Below are positions 13,935-26,312 of a stretch of DNA of 64,000 nt, piece after piece (the stretch's first letter is position 1; each line of letters opens with the position of its first letter). This DNA comes from Tetrahymena elliotti 4EA. Taxonomy: Eukaryota > Ciliophora > Oligohymenophorea > Hymenostomatida > Tetrahymenidae. The notes beneath the pieces are model-generated. The model searched no databases and was not told the DNA's origin. It worked only from the letters and a program-made list of their open reading frames with translations. The stretch is from positions 370,389 through 434,388 of the forward strand of contig JH720307.1 in NCBI GenBank assembly GCA_000231825.2, read 5' to 3'. The position numbers and the translations under genes are program-made.

Positions 13935-14528
13935 TTAAAATTAAACTCTATATTAATGATCAATTTATGTTTAATATGATTTATTCTTTAATCTAAGATC
14001 ATAAAAATAAATACTAAAAAACTAAGATAAGCATTCAAATGCAAATACAAATTAAGTTTCAACTGAATTTCTGAAGAAAATTGCTTGTTCTTTCGAGTTT
14101 ATTAAAATGGACGTATTTTTATAAATTAATAAATAGATCATTTTATGTTAATTATTATAATATGTTTAGTATTTTTTATTATACTACCCCAAAATTACAA
14201 ATTATATGACAAATATCTTTATAAAGCATAAAAAAGAAAAGAAGTTGTTTACTAACGAAAATTACATTTATTTATTTTGCTTAAATTTGTAAAAAGTAAC
14301 TTACTCTAGTGATGAGTGAAACTTTACAAGTTTTAAAAAATCAATATAAATTATTCTTGATTGATTATTCAAACTAATTTCCTAATAATCTTGAAGAAAT
14401 TATCTAGAATATTTATTTTCAGAATCGAAATAAATTTAGAAATAGTTAGTGTTGAATACTTTTTTATTTTTAAATAAAAATTCATAATTTTCATTATTTC
14501 ATATCAAAAAAAAAACAAAGGATTTAAA
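13935..14528. other. Divergent promoter region with a small open frame
   Basis: Shared upstream region of the divergent genes at 13934 (minus) and 14529 (plus). It is AT-rich. A 47-codon frame at 14312-14455 (ATG to TGA, plus strand) has coding-like composition (MSETLQVLKNQY start). It could be a small gene, an upstream ORF or chance. Confidence 0.45.
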
Positions 14529-15317
14529 ATGGCTGAATCGATAAATTAAAAAGCACTAGAATATATGGAGAATCTTGAAGATGAAACTCCTAAATTTAAA
14601 GATGCAATCGAAACCTAAGAATTAGTTTTGAAATTATTTGAAAACATAGCTAACTATCCTCTTGATGACAAATATAAAAAAGTAAAAACAACTAATCCTA
14701 AAATTGAATCTGTTATTTTCAAGAGATGGTAGAAAGCTCCTGCATTTTTTGAGTTAGCTGGATTCAAAAAAGATGGAGAGTTTTATGTTTTAGGAGAATC
14801 TTCTTTAGGAAATGTAGTTGGCTTGATAAATGAAATTAGAAATCGCATTAAATTTAATTACGAAGTATATGAGTAGACAGATGAAGGAATGAAGGAAAAG
14901 CAAGAGAAAGAAAGGTAAATCTAGCTAAATTTAATGTAGCTTTAAAGAGAACAAGCTACCAAATAGCAAGAAAGTGCATCAAAAATTATATTAATTAATG
15001 GAGCTTAAGATTTTTAAGCTAAAGTTTTAAATTCAGATAAGCCTGTTATTGTTGATTTTTATGCAGACTGGTGTCCTCCTTGTAAAAAATTAGGAGCTTT
15101 AATAGAAACTGAAATATAAAATAGCAATGGATGGATAGTAGCTAAAATAAATGGAGATAATCCACTTAATAAACCAATATCTGCTTCACATTCTGTTAAT
15201 GGAATTCCAGCCATATTTCTATATCACAAAGGTTAATTAGTTAGAGAATTTTCCTTCACCGGCTTTAATCCAGTCTCTTTACAAAGAATGATTTAAAAAG
15301 CATCTAGTTTATGTTGA
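14529..15317 (+). CDS. PUB domain-thioredoxin fusion protein
   Basis: 262 residues in one exon. Residues about 25-120 form a PUB domain (LVLKLFENIANYP; KYKKVKTTNPKIESVIFKR; AFFELAGFKKDGEFYVL), the fold that binds the C-terminal tail of the p97/VCP/Cdc48 ATPase in PNGase and UBX proteins. A Gln/Glu-rich helical linker follows (about 120-165). A thioredoxin domain follows (VIVDFYADWCPPCKKLGALI), with the cis-Pro loop VNGIPAIFLY and the glycine GF strand near the end. The active site reads CPPC rather than the usual CGPC, which should shift its redox potential toward disulfide formation or isomerisation; that is inferred from known active-site variants. No signal peptide, so it is probably cytosolic. 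The likely role is redox chemistry delivered to Cdc48-linked protein quality control. The domain identities are firm and the physiological role is inference. Confidence 0.88.
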
Positions 15318-15995
15318 AAATAATATAAAAATATCTAATAATATTTTATATCAATTCTTGCAATTTTAAAATATTCATTCAGCAATTCATCAAAAAAAAA
15401 ATGTTTTCCTAAGTTTTTTTTATGAAAATACTTTTTTCTTCTTCAAAAATAATTTTAGAAAATTTATTTACTTTTTTTAATAAATTTGTCATTTAATTTT
15501 TAAAATAAATCTCAATTCAAACTCTTTTTTAACATTTAAATTTATTTTTTATGTTAAATAATAATTTTATTTCAATTGAAATCTAAAATCCTAAAATCCG
15601 ATTAAAAGTTGCTTTTAAAATGTGAATAAAAAAATCAAAAACATCATCAAAAATTATAAATATTTCATTTACTGCTTTAAAATTATTCATTTTAAACTTT
15701 TTTTAGATTTTATCTTATCTTTGCTGAAATTTAGCTTATTTTTTTCATCAAAATTTTTCCTAAAAAATAATATATTTCAAAATACTCTACTTTAATAAAT
15801 TGAAAAGTTATTAAATGGTTGATAATTACTTTGATTCACCATTGTATTTGATAAATAATGTAAAAATTTAAAATACATCTTTAAAATATTGATTGCTTTT
15901 AAATTCATAATAGAATATAGAGATAATTGTAATAGATAAGAATATAAACAGAATACTTAATATTTTTGAAAATTAATTTATTTTAAGTGATGAAA
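15318..15995. other. AT-rich intergenic region between convergent genes
   Basis: Gap between the stops of the PUB-thioredoxin gene and the Iwr1-like gene. Long T and A runs; no coding signal on either strand. Confidence 0.5.
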
Positions 15996-17343
15996 TCAAT
16001 CCTCATAATCATCATCATCAAAATCGTTTTCATATTTTTTATGATGATAATTGTTATATTTTTTAGTAAATTCATCTTCATAATCATAATCACCACTTTG
16101 ATTATCATCCTCTTAATCCATAGAGTTAGAATTATCATCACTTGATTGTTTTGCTAAGTAAATTCCATGGATACTCTCCTGGAACATATTTGATTTCTTT
16201 TTAGATTTCTTTTTAAATTTTAAATTGTCTTCATCATAACTATCATAATCTTCTTCCTATTTTTCTTTTTCATCTTAAAAATCTTCATCACCAAAATCTT
16301 CTTCCTCATCTGGATAATCGTTTTAATCTGCACTCTCTCTATTTGAATCTTCACCTAAGTTAATTATCAATTTAATAAGTATTTAGATAGAAACATATAT
16401 TTTAATTTTACTGTCTTTGTCTGAAAAGTCATCACTTCTGCAAGGAGCAAACTCTCCTTCAAATAATTCAGAATTATTTTATTAAACAAAATGTATTATT
16501 CCAGATTAAACTTTTAAGATATTTTCTCTCTCTTTTTACAAAAGATTTCCAATATTTTAAATACCATCTTCTAACTAGTCTTCTTCATCTACTTTTTTTT
16601 CTTCTACTTCATAATATACATATTCATCATCATTTACATGCTTCTCGTTTTTTAAATTTCTTTTTCTAATTATTTGATTTTAATTTAATTAATAAAAAAG
16701 CTTTGTTATAAAAATATTTACTCTACAATAGCTTCTTTAGATGTTGGGTCTACTACCATTTCTAATATTCTCTTTAAAAAATATTTTTCAGGTATAAATT
16801 ATAATTTTATGATTTTATTTACATGTTTTCTATGGGCTTGCAACTATTTATCTCTTGCTTTTTTTCTAATATTCTCAGATTACATCATCTTAACCTCTTT
16901 TATTTATTTAACTGCTTCATTATCCACAAGTTTTAAAACGAATTATTTCTTTTCTACTTTTCCTTCTCCATCATCATTCTAAAATAATAAATTTTATTGC
17001 TATTTTTCTTCTTCATTTTCTTTCTTTTAATTTTCATTAGAGACTGATAAGTCATTCAGCATTTTTTCAAGGAAGTTAATGCCAAATAATGGATTAGGTT
17101 TTTATTTTTTTGTAGTGAATTCACCTTCAACAACTATTTTTAAAAATTCCTATTAAATGTATTGCCTATTTTGCTAAATTTGTAATCAAAATCTTCCTTA
17201 CTTAACTTTTCTAATGGGTCTTCATTTGCTTTTCTTTTCATTCTTACTACTAAGGTAGTTTATAGTTAAGGCTTACCCTCATTTCCACTATTTTACTATT
17301 GTTATTCTACTTAATTTTCTTTTGATTTATCTACAGTTTCCAT
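15996..17343 (-). CDS. Iwr1/SLC7A6OS-like RNA polymerase II nuclear-import factor
   Basis: 407 residues in three exons. Start ATG at 17343. Introns are about 68 bp near 17190-17260 and 56 bp near 16690-16745; both restore the frame exactly. The N-terminus, TTLVVRMKRKANEDPLEKL, matches the Iwr1/SLC7A6OS signature (V-R-x-K-R-K then E-P-x-E-x-L). Near the C-terminal half, DEYVYYEV and then GEDSNRESADQNDYPDEEE match the family's tyrosine motif and its acidic D-S-N...N-D-Y-P-D-E-E motif. Iwr1 escorts assembled RNA polymerase II into the nucleus and is recycled by export. An unusual point is about 80 extra residues between the two C-terminal motifs, plus an Asp/Lys-rich tail ending in a poly-Asp run, so the protein is longer than typical members. 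Moderately high confidence, based on two separated motifs. Confidence 0.75.
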
Positions 17344-18282
17344 TATAAATTAACTTTGAATTATGTATTTAATAATTAATAAATTATTAATTCTATCTCT
17401 AGGTTTTCTTATAATTAACTTTATCAGAATATTAGCTAAAAAATATCTCTAGCAAAGTATTATAATCTCTACTGCTTAATAATTTGTGTGATTATTTACT
17501 TTTTACAAACAAGATACAGATATGACCATTTACATCTTCAAATTTTGCTAGTGCATTATGGTGTAATTTTTCAAAATAAAATTGTTTTTTTGTTAAATAA
17601 AAATATATTAGCAAACTTTTCTGAAAAAAATAAAAATCAATTTCAAATTAATATAAATATCAGAGTTTATTATTTTGCTTTGCTTAAATTCTAATTATTA
17701 GTGAGCTTAACATATAATAAAAAAAAAATTTCTTAAAATTTTTCTCAAAAATATTTTTGAATAATGCATTTTCAAATTAATCTAAAATATTGAAATCAAA
17801 AAAAATTCATAAAAATTCTAATTATTAGCTTGCGTATGCATTAATAAATTGACACTTTTTTTATAAACAATCATTTATTTTAATTTTTAAAATATAATAA
17901 ATTCAAAAATATCTTAGCAATATTAAATAAGCTAAGGGTAATTCATTTTTACTTTATAAATAGGTAGATCTCTTTGACTAAAAAATGGGAATTTTTTGTA
18001 GAGGATAATTTTTGGAGATTTGAGAAAAAGGAATTGATAAGTAAAAAAATTTAAATGAGCATTTTTATTTGAAATTAAACATTTTTTGATAGTGAAAGTT
18101 AAGAATAGTTTAATTTATTTTGAAGGATAGTAATTAGTGAATTAATTGATTACTTTATAAATAAGATATATTTACATTAAAATGATTTTAATTAGATACA
18201 TTAAATCAATTAAAAGAGTGAAAATATAATATTATTTATATCTAGATCAGTTTAACAAAATTTAAATTAAGTTATTTTAGAT
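17344..18282. other. AT-rich intergenic region
   Basis: About 0.94 kb upstream of the Iwr1-like gene and downstream of the next minus-strand gene. Standard-code frames near 17488-17694 have no coding character. No repeat or structured element was seen. Confidence 0.5.
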
Positions 18283-20820
18283 TCATTTTTTGCTTTGAGT
18301 TAGGAGAGGAGATGGACTGTTTAAATTAGGTGTTCCTATTTAAGTTTTTATATTAATTTAACTGGTTGCTTTTATTTAAGAATGGTTGTTAATATTATTT
18401 AGGTTACTTGATGATAACTATTCTGCCCTTTAATCAAGAATAAATTTTCTATTATTACCTTGCAGGTTTAAATTTAATTATATTTAATGGCTGTTACTTA
18501 TTTAAGATGAGTAATTATTTTAAACTCCAATACTTAGACTTTATTAAGGCAATCCATGCCTTTCTTATTTACTGATATTTATTGCATATATATTATATTT
18601 TAAATTTTTGTTGTTATTAGCTAACATTTTATTGTTATTGTTATTATTGTTGTTGTATTCAGAACCTATGTTAAAACTGTTATTAATTATATTTTAATTT
18701 ATTTAGATATTTCTAGTATCAGATGACAAATTTTTTGTATTGTTTTTAGTCCTTCTGATATCCAAATGGTTTAAAATTGATACTTAGGCTTCTCCTTCAT
18801 TTTAGTTACTAAAATTGTTTGAATTAGGTTGTTAAATATTTGGAAACATTTGATATTGCTATTAGTTTGAGCTAAGATTTTAAATTAGCTATTGAGTATT
18901 ATTATATTAAGTTCTTCCAATCCTTGAAGATGCCTTTACTGGGAAATCATTTCGACTTCCCTTTCTAGAATGAAAACTTTTATCCAAATTTAATGAGTTA
19001 GTTTCTTTGATTTAGTAATAATCTTTTTTATTATAACTGGCTTTTAAGTCTTATTAATCTCTTTGAGGCTAATTTACTTATTCACAATCTTTAAGTTTCA
19101 TATGAAGAGGATTGATGGGCATTTCTTTTTGATTAGAAATAATATTTGATTTATTCTTAAGATTTTTGCTTGAGTGAGAATCAATATTTTTGATGCTAAA
19201 TTGTTGACCTTCCACATTATATTAGTCTTCAAGTCCATATCCATACCTTAGAGGTGAAGATTCATAATGTGATTGATTTTAGAATGCTGTATTACTATTA
19301 CTGTTACTACTGTTAAGCTATTTGTGCCTCTGCTAAATTGATGTAATAAATTCTTTTCTTTTTTCTTTATCTGTTTAATCAGTTTCATCTAAGTGTAGCA
19401 TATTAAATAAATTGTTACTACTTTTTAAACGATCTTCTTATAGCTATATATCTTTGTCAATAAATTTCTAAAGATAAATCTCTCTATTTAATCCATCTTA
19501 GATTTAATTTTAAGATATTTTGCTAAAAGTTTATTTGTTTGCTCTATATGATTTTCTGAAATCAATGTTCGGAGATCCCTTGACAATTTCTTGCTCTGCA
19601 AAGTTATTTCCATCAGCTTTATTGTTGTTTTCATTTTTCCCAGTACAATTATTTAAATTATTGTGGTGATGGCTTGGCTTAGAGAATAAGATATCTTCTA
19701 ATAATTAATTTGCTTTAGAATGAGTATTAGAAGAATCAGCTCTTTTTTAATTATAATTAACTGACGAATTACTAATATTCCTATCATTCTTTTGGTTTAC
19801 TCTACTATTATTTTGCCTTTCTCTATTCTTATTCTATGACTAACTATTGATAACTATAGTTTCATCTTCTGAATAATAAGTTCCTTCTTACCCATATTCA
19901 TCTTACAATCTTTTTTATCTACTCTGCTAAAGCAAACCTATCTGTATCTTTTCATTTTGGGTCTTCTGTTACTTTTACTGTTCATTAAATAAATATTTAA
20001 GTATATTATTTATTTATAATTTTATTATAAATTCTATGAAAATTTATTTTCATCAATAACATTTAAATAAGTTTAGAAAATTATCAATGTATTTTCTACT
20101 CAAAATATCTTTTAAAAAATATCATTATTAATTAAGTTTTAAATAATACAATTTTAATTTATTGCTATAAATTTATCTTTTTCTATTAAAATCTATTTTT
20201 TTGTTAAAGCCAATAAATAAATCTAGTGAATAGAAGCTAAGATCCTTAGATAAATTAAATTAGAAAAAGTTTACCTCAATTTTCCTTTAGATAATAGTTT
20301 TATAGTTTTTATCTACAACTGCTTTTGTTAGAGCTAAACCTTCTATTTGGTCCATATTGAAGATTTTTAGTGCTGGGTTTGACTTATCATCTTCTTAAGT
20401 CTTTTCTCTAACACCACTATTTTTAGAGGTTTTATAGGTTTTATTCTACCTTTGGGTGAGAGACATTTGATCTGTTTAAGCAAGTTATTGTTGGAGGAGC
20501 ATTTATTTCTATTTTAATGCCGCTTATTGTTCCTTAAACTAGTTATTTTGTTTTTATAATGAGTTAACTATTTCATATTATAATGCATCATTTTAGGTAG
20601 GAAGAGTAAAATATTATGACTGTTATTTTTGATTGTATTCAAAACTGCGATTCTAAATCTAGTTAATATAGTTTCCTCCATTATTATAAACAATATTGTT
20701 TATGGGGTTAATATAAGCTTTGATTTATTCAGGTGATTTATTTTAATTTTCTTGTTATTTTCTTTTTTAGTGCTTTTTAATTAAAGCAACTGGTTCAACC
20801 GAAGTTTTAGCACTTGGCAT
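18283..20820 (-). CDS. Large Q/N/S-rich protein, unknown function
   Basis: About 750 residues. The ATG at 20820 begins an exon of about 180 codons with a short basic N-terminus (KKHQKRKQQ) and a Gln-rich helix-forming region. An intron of about 290 bp (20275 to about 19985) is inferred: donor GTAAAC follows Glu, and the acceptor ..AACAG restores the same frame. The second exon runs open to TGA at 18283-18285. Exon 2 is rich in Asn, Ser, Gln and acidic residues, with several short poly-N runs. No domain, membrane segment or motif is recognised. A smaller intron (about 52 bp, ending CACTAG near 20224) is an alternative reading, but the AT-rich sequence after it does not look coding. Confidence 0.6.
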
Positions 20821-21040
20821 TGGAAGGATATTTTAATTTGCTTAAGATGGGTCAAAAGCTTAACCAACTTTTGTTATTGGATAATAATATCTCTGCTACT
20901 ATTGCTAAGGATTCAAATAAGTGTGAACTGAAAATATTTTCTTCTTCTGTACTTAAATTGGTTTCTTTGAATCATTATTATGCTAATTTTTTTTGTTTTA
21001 TAGATCCTTTGTATTTTCTTCTTCCTCAAATTCATCATCT

Positions 21041-24000
21041 TCATTTATTGGAAAAGGCCTTTTATTATTTAAAAAGATTAATAGTAATTTTAAAAGAAAG
21101 AAAAGGGTAATTGTATAAACAATAAAGCTACATATTGTGTTAATCTTAAAGAAAAATCAGTTAACATTTTTAAAAAAATAATTTTTGAAGCAAATAGCTT
21201 CGATCAATAAAAATTGGTTCTGTTTAATTTATATTTATTTATTTATTTTTTTTTTATTATTACCATTCATCTTCTTCATATAAATCATCTTCAGGTTCTG
21301 AATCACTACCTCCATCTAAACTTTCTAAATCGTTTGGATCTTCTCCTTACTCAATAAGTCTAAAATTATTTTCTAAATCTTTTTTCTCAAAGTAGTCTCT
21401 CCAATTTTTTTCAATATGAGGACAAATTTATAGAATTTATTGTTAGGTTAAAATAGGACGAAATTACTCCTAATTTTGATTATCATTATTAGGATTATTA
21501 CTTTCTAGCTGATACTGACCCTGATCCATTTAATTATTATTTGTAAATATATTCAACTAATTTTTTGATGCTCTTTTTTGTTTATTTTTTATTTGCTAAG
21601 TATCTATTGAATTCAAGTCTTCTGATATTATAGTGTTTCCTCTATTGACTTAAGAGCTTTAGGTTTATTATTTCTTTTTTTCACTCATATTTGGAGTCTA
21701 TACTCCTTTCTTTTATATTTGAGGTTTCCCTAATGATTAACTTCTAAATGTAGCCGTAGTCTTTCTCTTTAGTGAATCTTCATCATATCCTGAATACTAT
21801 TTACCAATAATATTACTAGAAGTAGATTAAAAACAGTTCTAAACAGTATTTGATTGCTAAAAATTTTATTATCCATCTTCACTTTTATTTTTTGAAGTAT
21901 TATTATTGCTTGCATTATATAAGCTCCCTTTAGTGCTTTTCATAACCTCATCTAAGCCATTATCATATCCTTTAGTATTATTAAATGCTAAATCAGTAAT
22001 CAAATATTTTTATTTTGCATTTAAATTTCCCTTCGTTAGCTGTAATTCGAATTACAACTATTCTAATGTTAAAGCCTATTCAACAAAAGATTAACCTAAT
22101 AACAAAAAATAATGAATATTATTATTATTATCATTTATAATTGAATATTTAAAATTTTACCAATGATTTCCCCAATTTTCAAAAGATCTTCAACTGTGAA
22201 ATGAAAATACTGTTTAACACTTTAATTTAATTTTTCATCATAAACCATTTTTTAGTACCCATAAAAACTTGTTTCTACTGTGAAGGAATATGGTATACCT
22301 AATTCTTACCATGCAGTTACTCTAGCTGTAGATATTCTATCATCAGTTACTTTAAATCTACAATCTTACAAAGAAAAGAAATCTGTTCTCTTAGCTAAAA
22401 TATGAGGAAGAAGTCTAACTTTAGTCCATGCTGTAGTACCTCCTTTAAAAAGTTTAAAATATAATGTAAGATATATAAATTCAATTATTATAATAATCAA
22501 TTTAAACAAATCTGTTGTTTTAAAAATTTATTCTTTTATTAATCAACTAATTCAATTCATAGAAAGTCGACAAATAAGATATCTAGATTAAATAAGATAT
22601 TAATTTTTTATAAATTTAACGCATACCATCAGTTGCTTTGTTGCAGCCATAAATAAAAAAGTTGGTTAGCTAAGAATGACCATGTAAATCACAAAACATC
22701 ATAACCTCTCTTTTTTATTGAGTATGTTTGATATCTTCTTTCACAAAATAGACTTCTGGAGTGAGTTTTTTATCTGGGAACTACCACTTTCTATTTAAAT
22801 CAAAGCCACTTAGATTACATCTTGTATTTCCTAATATTAAATATAAATCAGACAATTAATTTAAAACTAAAATTTACCAAGAACAACTCCATCTGGATTG
22901 ACCATTGGGACTATTTTAAAGATATAGATTTGTCTTAGAAATTTACTACTTTCTTAATCTGAAAGAAGGTATGTAATTAATCCTTAGCAAACAAAGCTAC
23001 TTGGACTTTCTCCTGGATGCTACCTGGATACGATATAAATAACTTTTCTTTTTCTCTTTCTATATGGTCCTTATCTTTTATTAGTAGCTATTTTAATTTG
23101 ATAAATTGGCAAACCAACTCTAGAATTAGCAATAATTTTCCTTTTGTAGTAAATTTCTTCAGTTCTGATTTTAATAACTTCATCTTAGCTTGTTTAATTT
23201 AAGATTTACTAATCTTTTTCATTGATATCTAGTGCTTAACCTTTAAGATTTCTCTCAATTTAGTTGATAAAATTGCATAAATCAGTGAAGGTGTAAGCAT
23301 ATGAATGAGCAAATATTACTCTTTATCCTGCCTTCTCAAAGGTGTAAGTAAAATCTAGAGTTTAATAACCTCTTTTTTGTATTTTTTATTACTTAATAAA
23401 AGAAAAATGTTTTAATAAATGAATGAATGAATAAATACAAAAAGAAATGTTTTAATCGTAGAAGATAAAATTGAGAACTTCTGATTTACTTTAATACTTG
23501 TAACGTCTAATCAAATTAATTTGAATTTAATGATAAAATTAATTAAGTGACTATTGATTAATTTGTGGTGAAAACAAAACAGTGTGTAATAACCATAATT
23601 AATCATTTCTAATCCAAAAATTTTACCTTTTTTTCTAGCTATTCTTTTGTAAGGTTTTCATTATTTTACCTATAAAAAGCATGATCTACATTACTTTTGT
23701 AATAAAATATGTTTTCTGTTTTACGCTGCCAATTCTGTTTTGTCGTATTTTGAGATATTTAAAGATATTTTGTAGATTACGTTTAGATTTTATTATCTTC
23801 TTATTATTCCATAACAGCAATTTTCATTCCATCTTTATAATGTTAGCCATTTCTTTTATTGTTTAAGATCACAAACTAAATAGTACATGGCTCTTTAGCA
23901 ACTACTGTAAATTAAAACCAATGTATACATCCTTTAGTATTACTATCAGATTTAAGTAAAACCATGAGCTAATCATTTTATTTATTGATACTGCAAGAGA

Positions 24001-25312
24001 ATATATTTGAATTTTCATAATCTCCCATAACCATGATTTTATCAAAATCTCTACACTTAACTTTTGAATCATAATTTTCTAAGCATTTAGGCATCCTCTT
24101 ATTCTCACTAAGGAAATCCTCCATCCCTTTATTTAAAACAACAAATAAAAATTTTAAATCTAATAAATAAAATGATAAATTTTTCTAAAACTCATTAAAT
24201 ATTTTCTGAAATAAATTCTTCAGCATTAATAAAATTTAAAAAATATTTCTGGTTATCAATGAATTATCTTCCAATAACCAATTTTATAATCCTTACAACA
24301 ATATCTAGTCATCTTAATAAAAAGCTTGGGATTAATTTAAAATACTGTATTGTTGTTTTAGAGTAAATTTCAATTATTTTTTAATTTATTAATCTGATTT
24401 ACCTGAATATTTAGACATTCTATCTAGAATATAAAATGCATATTGTTTGATGTCTTAAAGAGTGTATAATTATAAAAACTTTTTGTATGAATTAAGTTTT
24501 TCTCTGATTTATATATCCATTTTTTTAATAAAAGTTGGAATATAATCAATGTAGCTGATTTCGTATGGATACTTAATACTGTCCTCAGTAAATTTTGTAT
24601 AATAATCAGGAGACATTGTCCCAAAACAAATATTACATCTTTCAAAAGTATCAGATATTTTAACGCATTTATGATCTGGAATATATCTATTTCTGCTTTG
24701 CTTTTTAAGAAACTGTTGCTTTTTTTAATCATCATTTAAAAGTTATTCCTAGTTTTATATCTAATTACTAACCAATTTTTTTTTCCTTTTCCTTTTACTT
24801 TACATTTAACTTGATGATTTTGTTTCATTTGTTATAATTTTTGGTTTTTCATAGACTTCATACTTTCCTTTTTCAAGGAGAGGTAGAGGCTCACTTAATT
24901 TTTAACTCATCAATGAGTTTGGTTTAGGCTAAGTATATATTTTATTCTCAGTAGCAATTATAGATGAATTGAGTTGCTAATACTCATTTTCAATTACTCT
25001 ACTCCTTAAAATACTTTGATCAATCTTTCTTTTTGGACTTTAGCTTTGAGATATTTAATTAGATTTAATGCCGCTTTCGCAACTTAAAAGAAATGAGCTT
25101 TCAGCTAAAAAGCCCTCATCTTTTAAGCTCTGTTTAATTGAATCCTTTTCAGGTGATTTATTTGAAATATCTATCATAATTTTTGGGCTATAACTAATTT
25201 TTTATTTTTCATCTTTGAGATTTTATTTGCTTAAACTCTCTTTTTTCTATTGCTACTCTAAGTGATGTTATTTAAGTTGAATTTATTCACTTTCACTACT
25301 CACAAGATGCAT
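21041..25312 (-). CDS. Cytosolic carboxypeptidase (CCP/AGBL, M14 family)
   Basis: Zinc carboxypeptidase of the CCP group, which removes glutamates from tubulin side chains or C-termini. About 1,180 residues and at least seven exons. A disordered N-terminal extension of about 180 residues from the ATG at 25312 is followed by a segment with CNICFG near 24640. The CCP N-domain is shown by SNTKGCIHWFQFTV and DGMKIAV. The catalytic domain is complete: zinc ligands in RQHPGE (near 23010), the substrate loop VPMVNPDGV, CNLSGFDLNRKW, the third ligand in DLHGHS (near 22690) and the catalytic glutamate in VETSFYGY (near 22280). The C-terminal 350 residues are low-complexity and acidic. Introns fall at about 24735, 24400, 23670, 22875, 22630 and 22155. 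All active-site residues are present, so an active enzyme is expected. Ciliates use such enzymes on axonemal tubulin; the exact specificity cannot be read. Confidence 0.93.
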
Positions 25313-26312
25313 TATTTTAACAAGCAAATTTTCTTTTAATTTACATTTTTAATTAAAAATTTTAATAATAAATAGTATTTTTGATAAAAGTCATGTTAGA
25401 TCCATTCGATTAACAAACAAAGATTACTCACACATTTCCATAAAAAAAAACCAAACAATTTGAATTTCTTTCTATTTTAATAAGCAACATAATAGTAAAT
25501 ATTTGAAAATTAATCCCAAAAGTAACTCTCAATAAATAAATGAAAATAAATCTGAAAATAATAACAGAAACTGTAAAAAAACAGTTAAAAAAATAATTAA
25601 AGCATGTACTCATTTTTACATTGTATTTCAATAAAAGTAAATGAGCAAATTCCCTTAAATATCTGAAATTATATTAATTTGATTCAAAACTACTCAACCT
25701 TTGTAATTATTTAGAATTGTAAAACAAAATTCAGTTGATTTTTTATTTTTTAAACTCCTTACACTTTATTTGTTCTCCAAATTAAAAAATGAAGATAAAA
25801 TGATAATTATTCAGCAAACCGTGTCTCCGACTAAGATAGTGTTGAATAATATGAAAGATAAACAATAAATAAATATATGAATTATAAAACAAAAATCAGT
25901 TGATTATTATTTTATTTTGTAAAATACTTGTAATTTATTTGCTCAAAACTAAAAAAAGCAGATAAAATGACAATTATTTGGAAATATAAAATTAGTAAAA
26001 TATATTTTTTAAAGTTGAACAAATTTAATGTTTTAGACATTATTAATTATAAATTTTTGAATTAATTTTATTTGCATCTATTTATTTGTATAATTATATA
26101 ATCTTTCTTTAAACACTATGCATCTCCTACAAAGGTAATGCAGGCTGATAAGAAAGATTAACAATAAATATATAGAAATCATTTAATTTTAAATATTTCT
26201 TACATTTTATATCCCATAATTCTGGCTAAAAACAGCTGATTTAATAATAATTTATTTTTTCTTCAATTATTTTGTCTTTAAATTTTTTTTATTCGATTGA
26301 TTTATGATGAAA
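25313..26312. other. Intergenic region with diverged direct repeat
   Basis: 1 kb of AT-rich DNA upstream of the carboxypeptidase gene. It contains two, possibly three, diverged copies of a segment (about 25725-25870, 25883-25985, and partial matches to about 26175). No coding frame supported. Confidence 0.5.
25725..25985. repeat. Diverged tandem duplication in intergenic DNA
   Basis: Two segments share the order CAGTTGATT, TTTTATTTT, an ACTTTATTTG/AATTTATTTG block, then GATAAAATGA and AATTATT. The first is about 25735-25815 and the second about 25890-25975. Phrases such as GATAAACAATAAATA (near 25858) recur as GATTAACAATAAATA near 26156. The copies are clearly related but have several mismatches and indels. 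Confidence 0.55.

Noticed and set aside
20814..21110. 98-residue plus-strand frame
   Set aside because: Overlaps the end of the carboxypeptidase and the start of the Q/N-rich gene, both on the other strand; no supporting feature.
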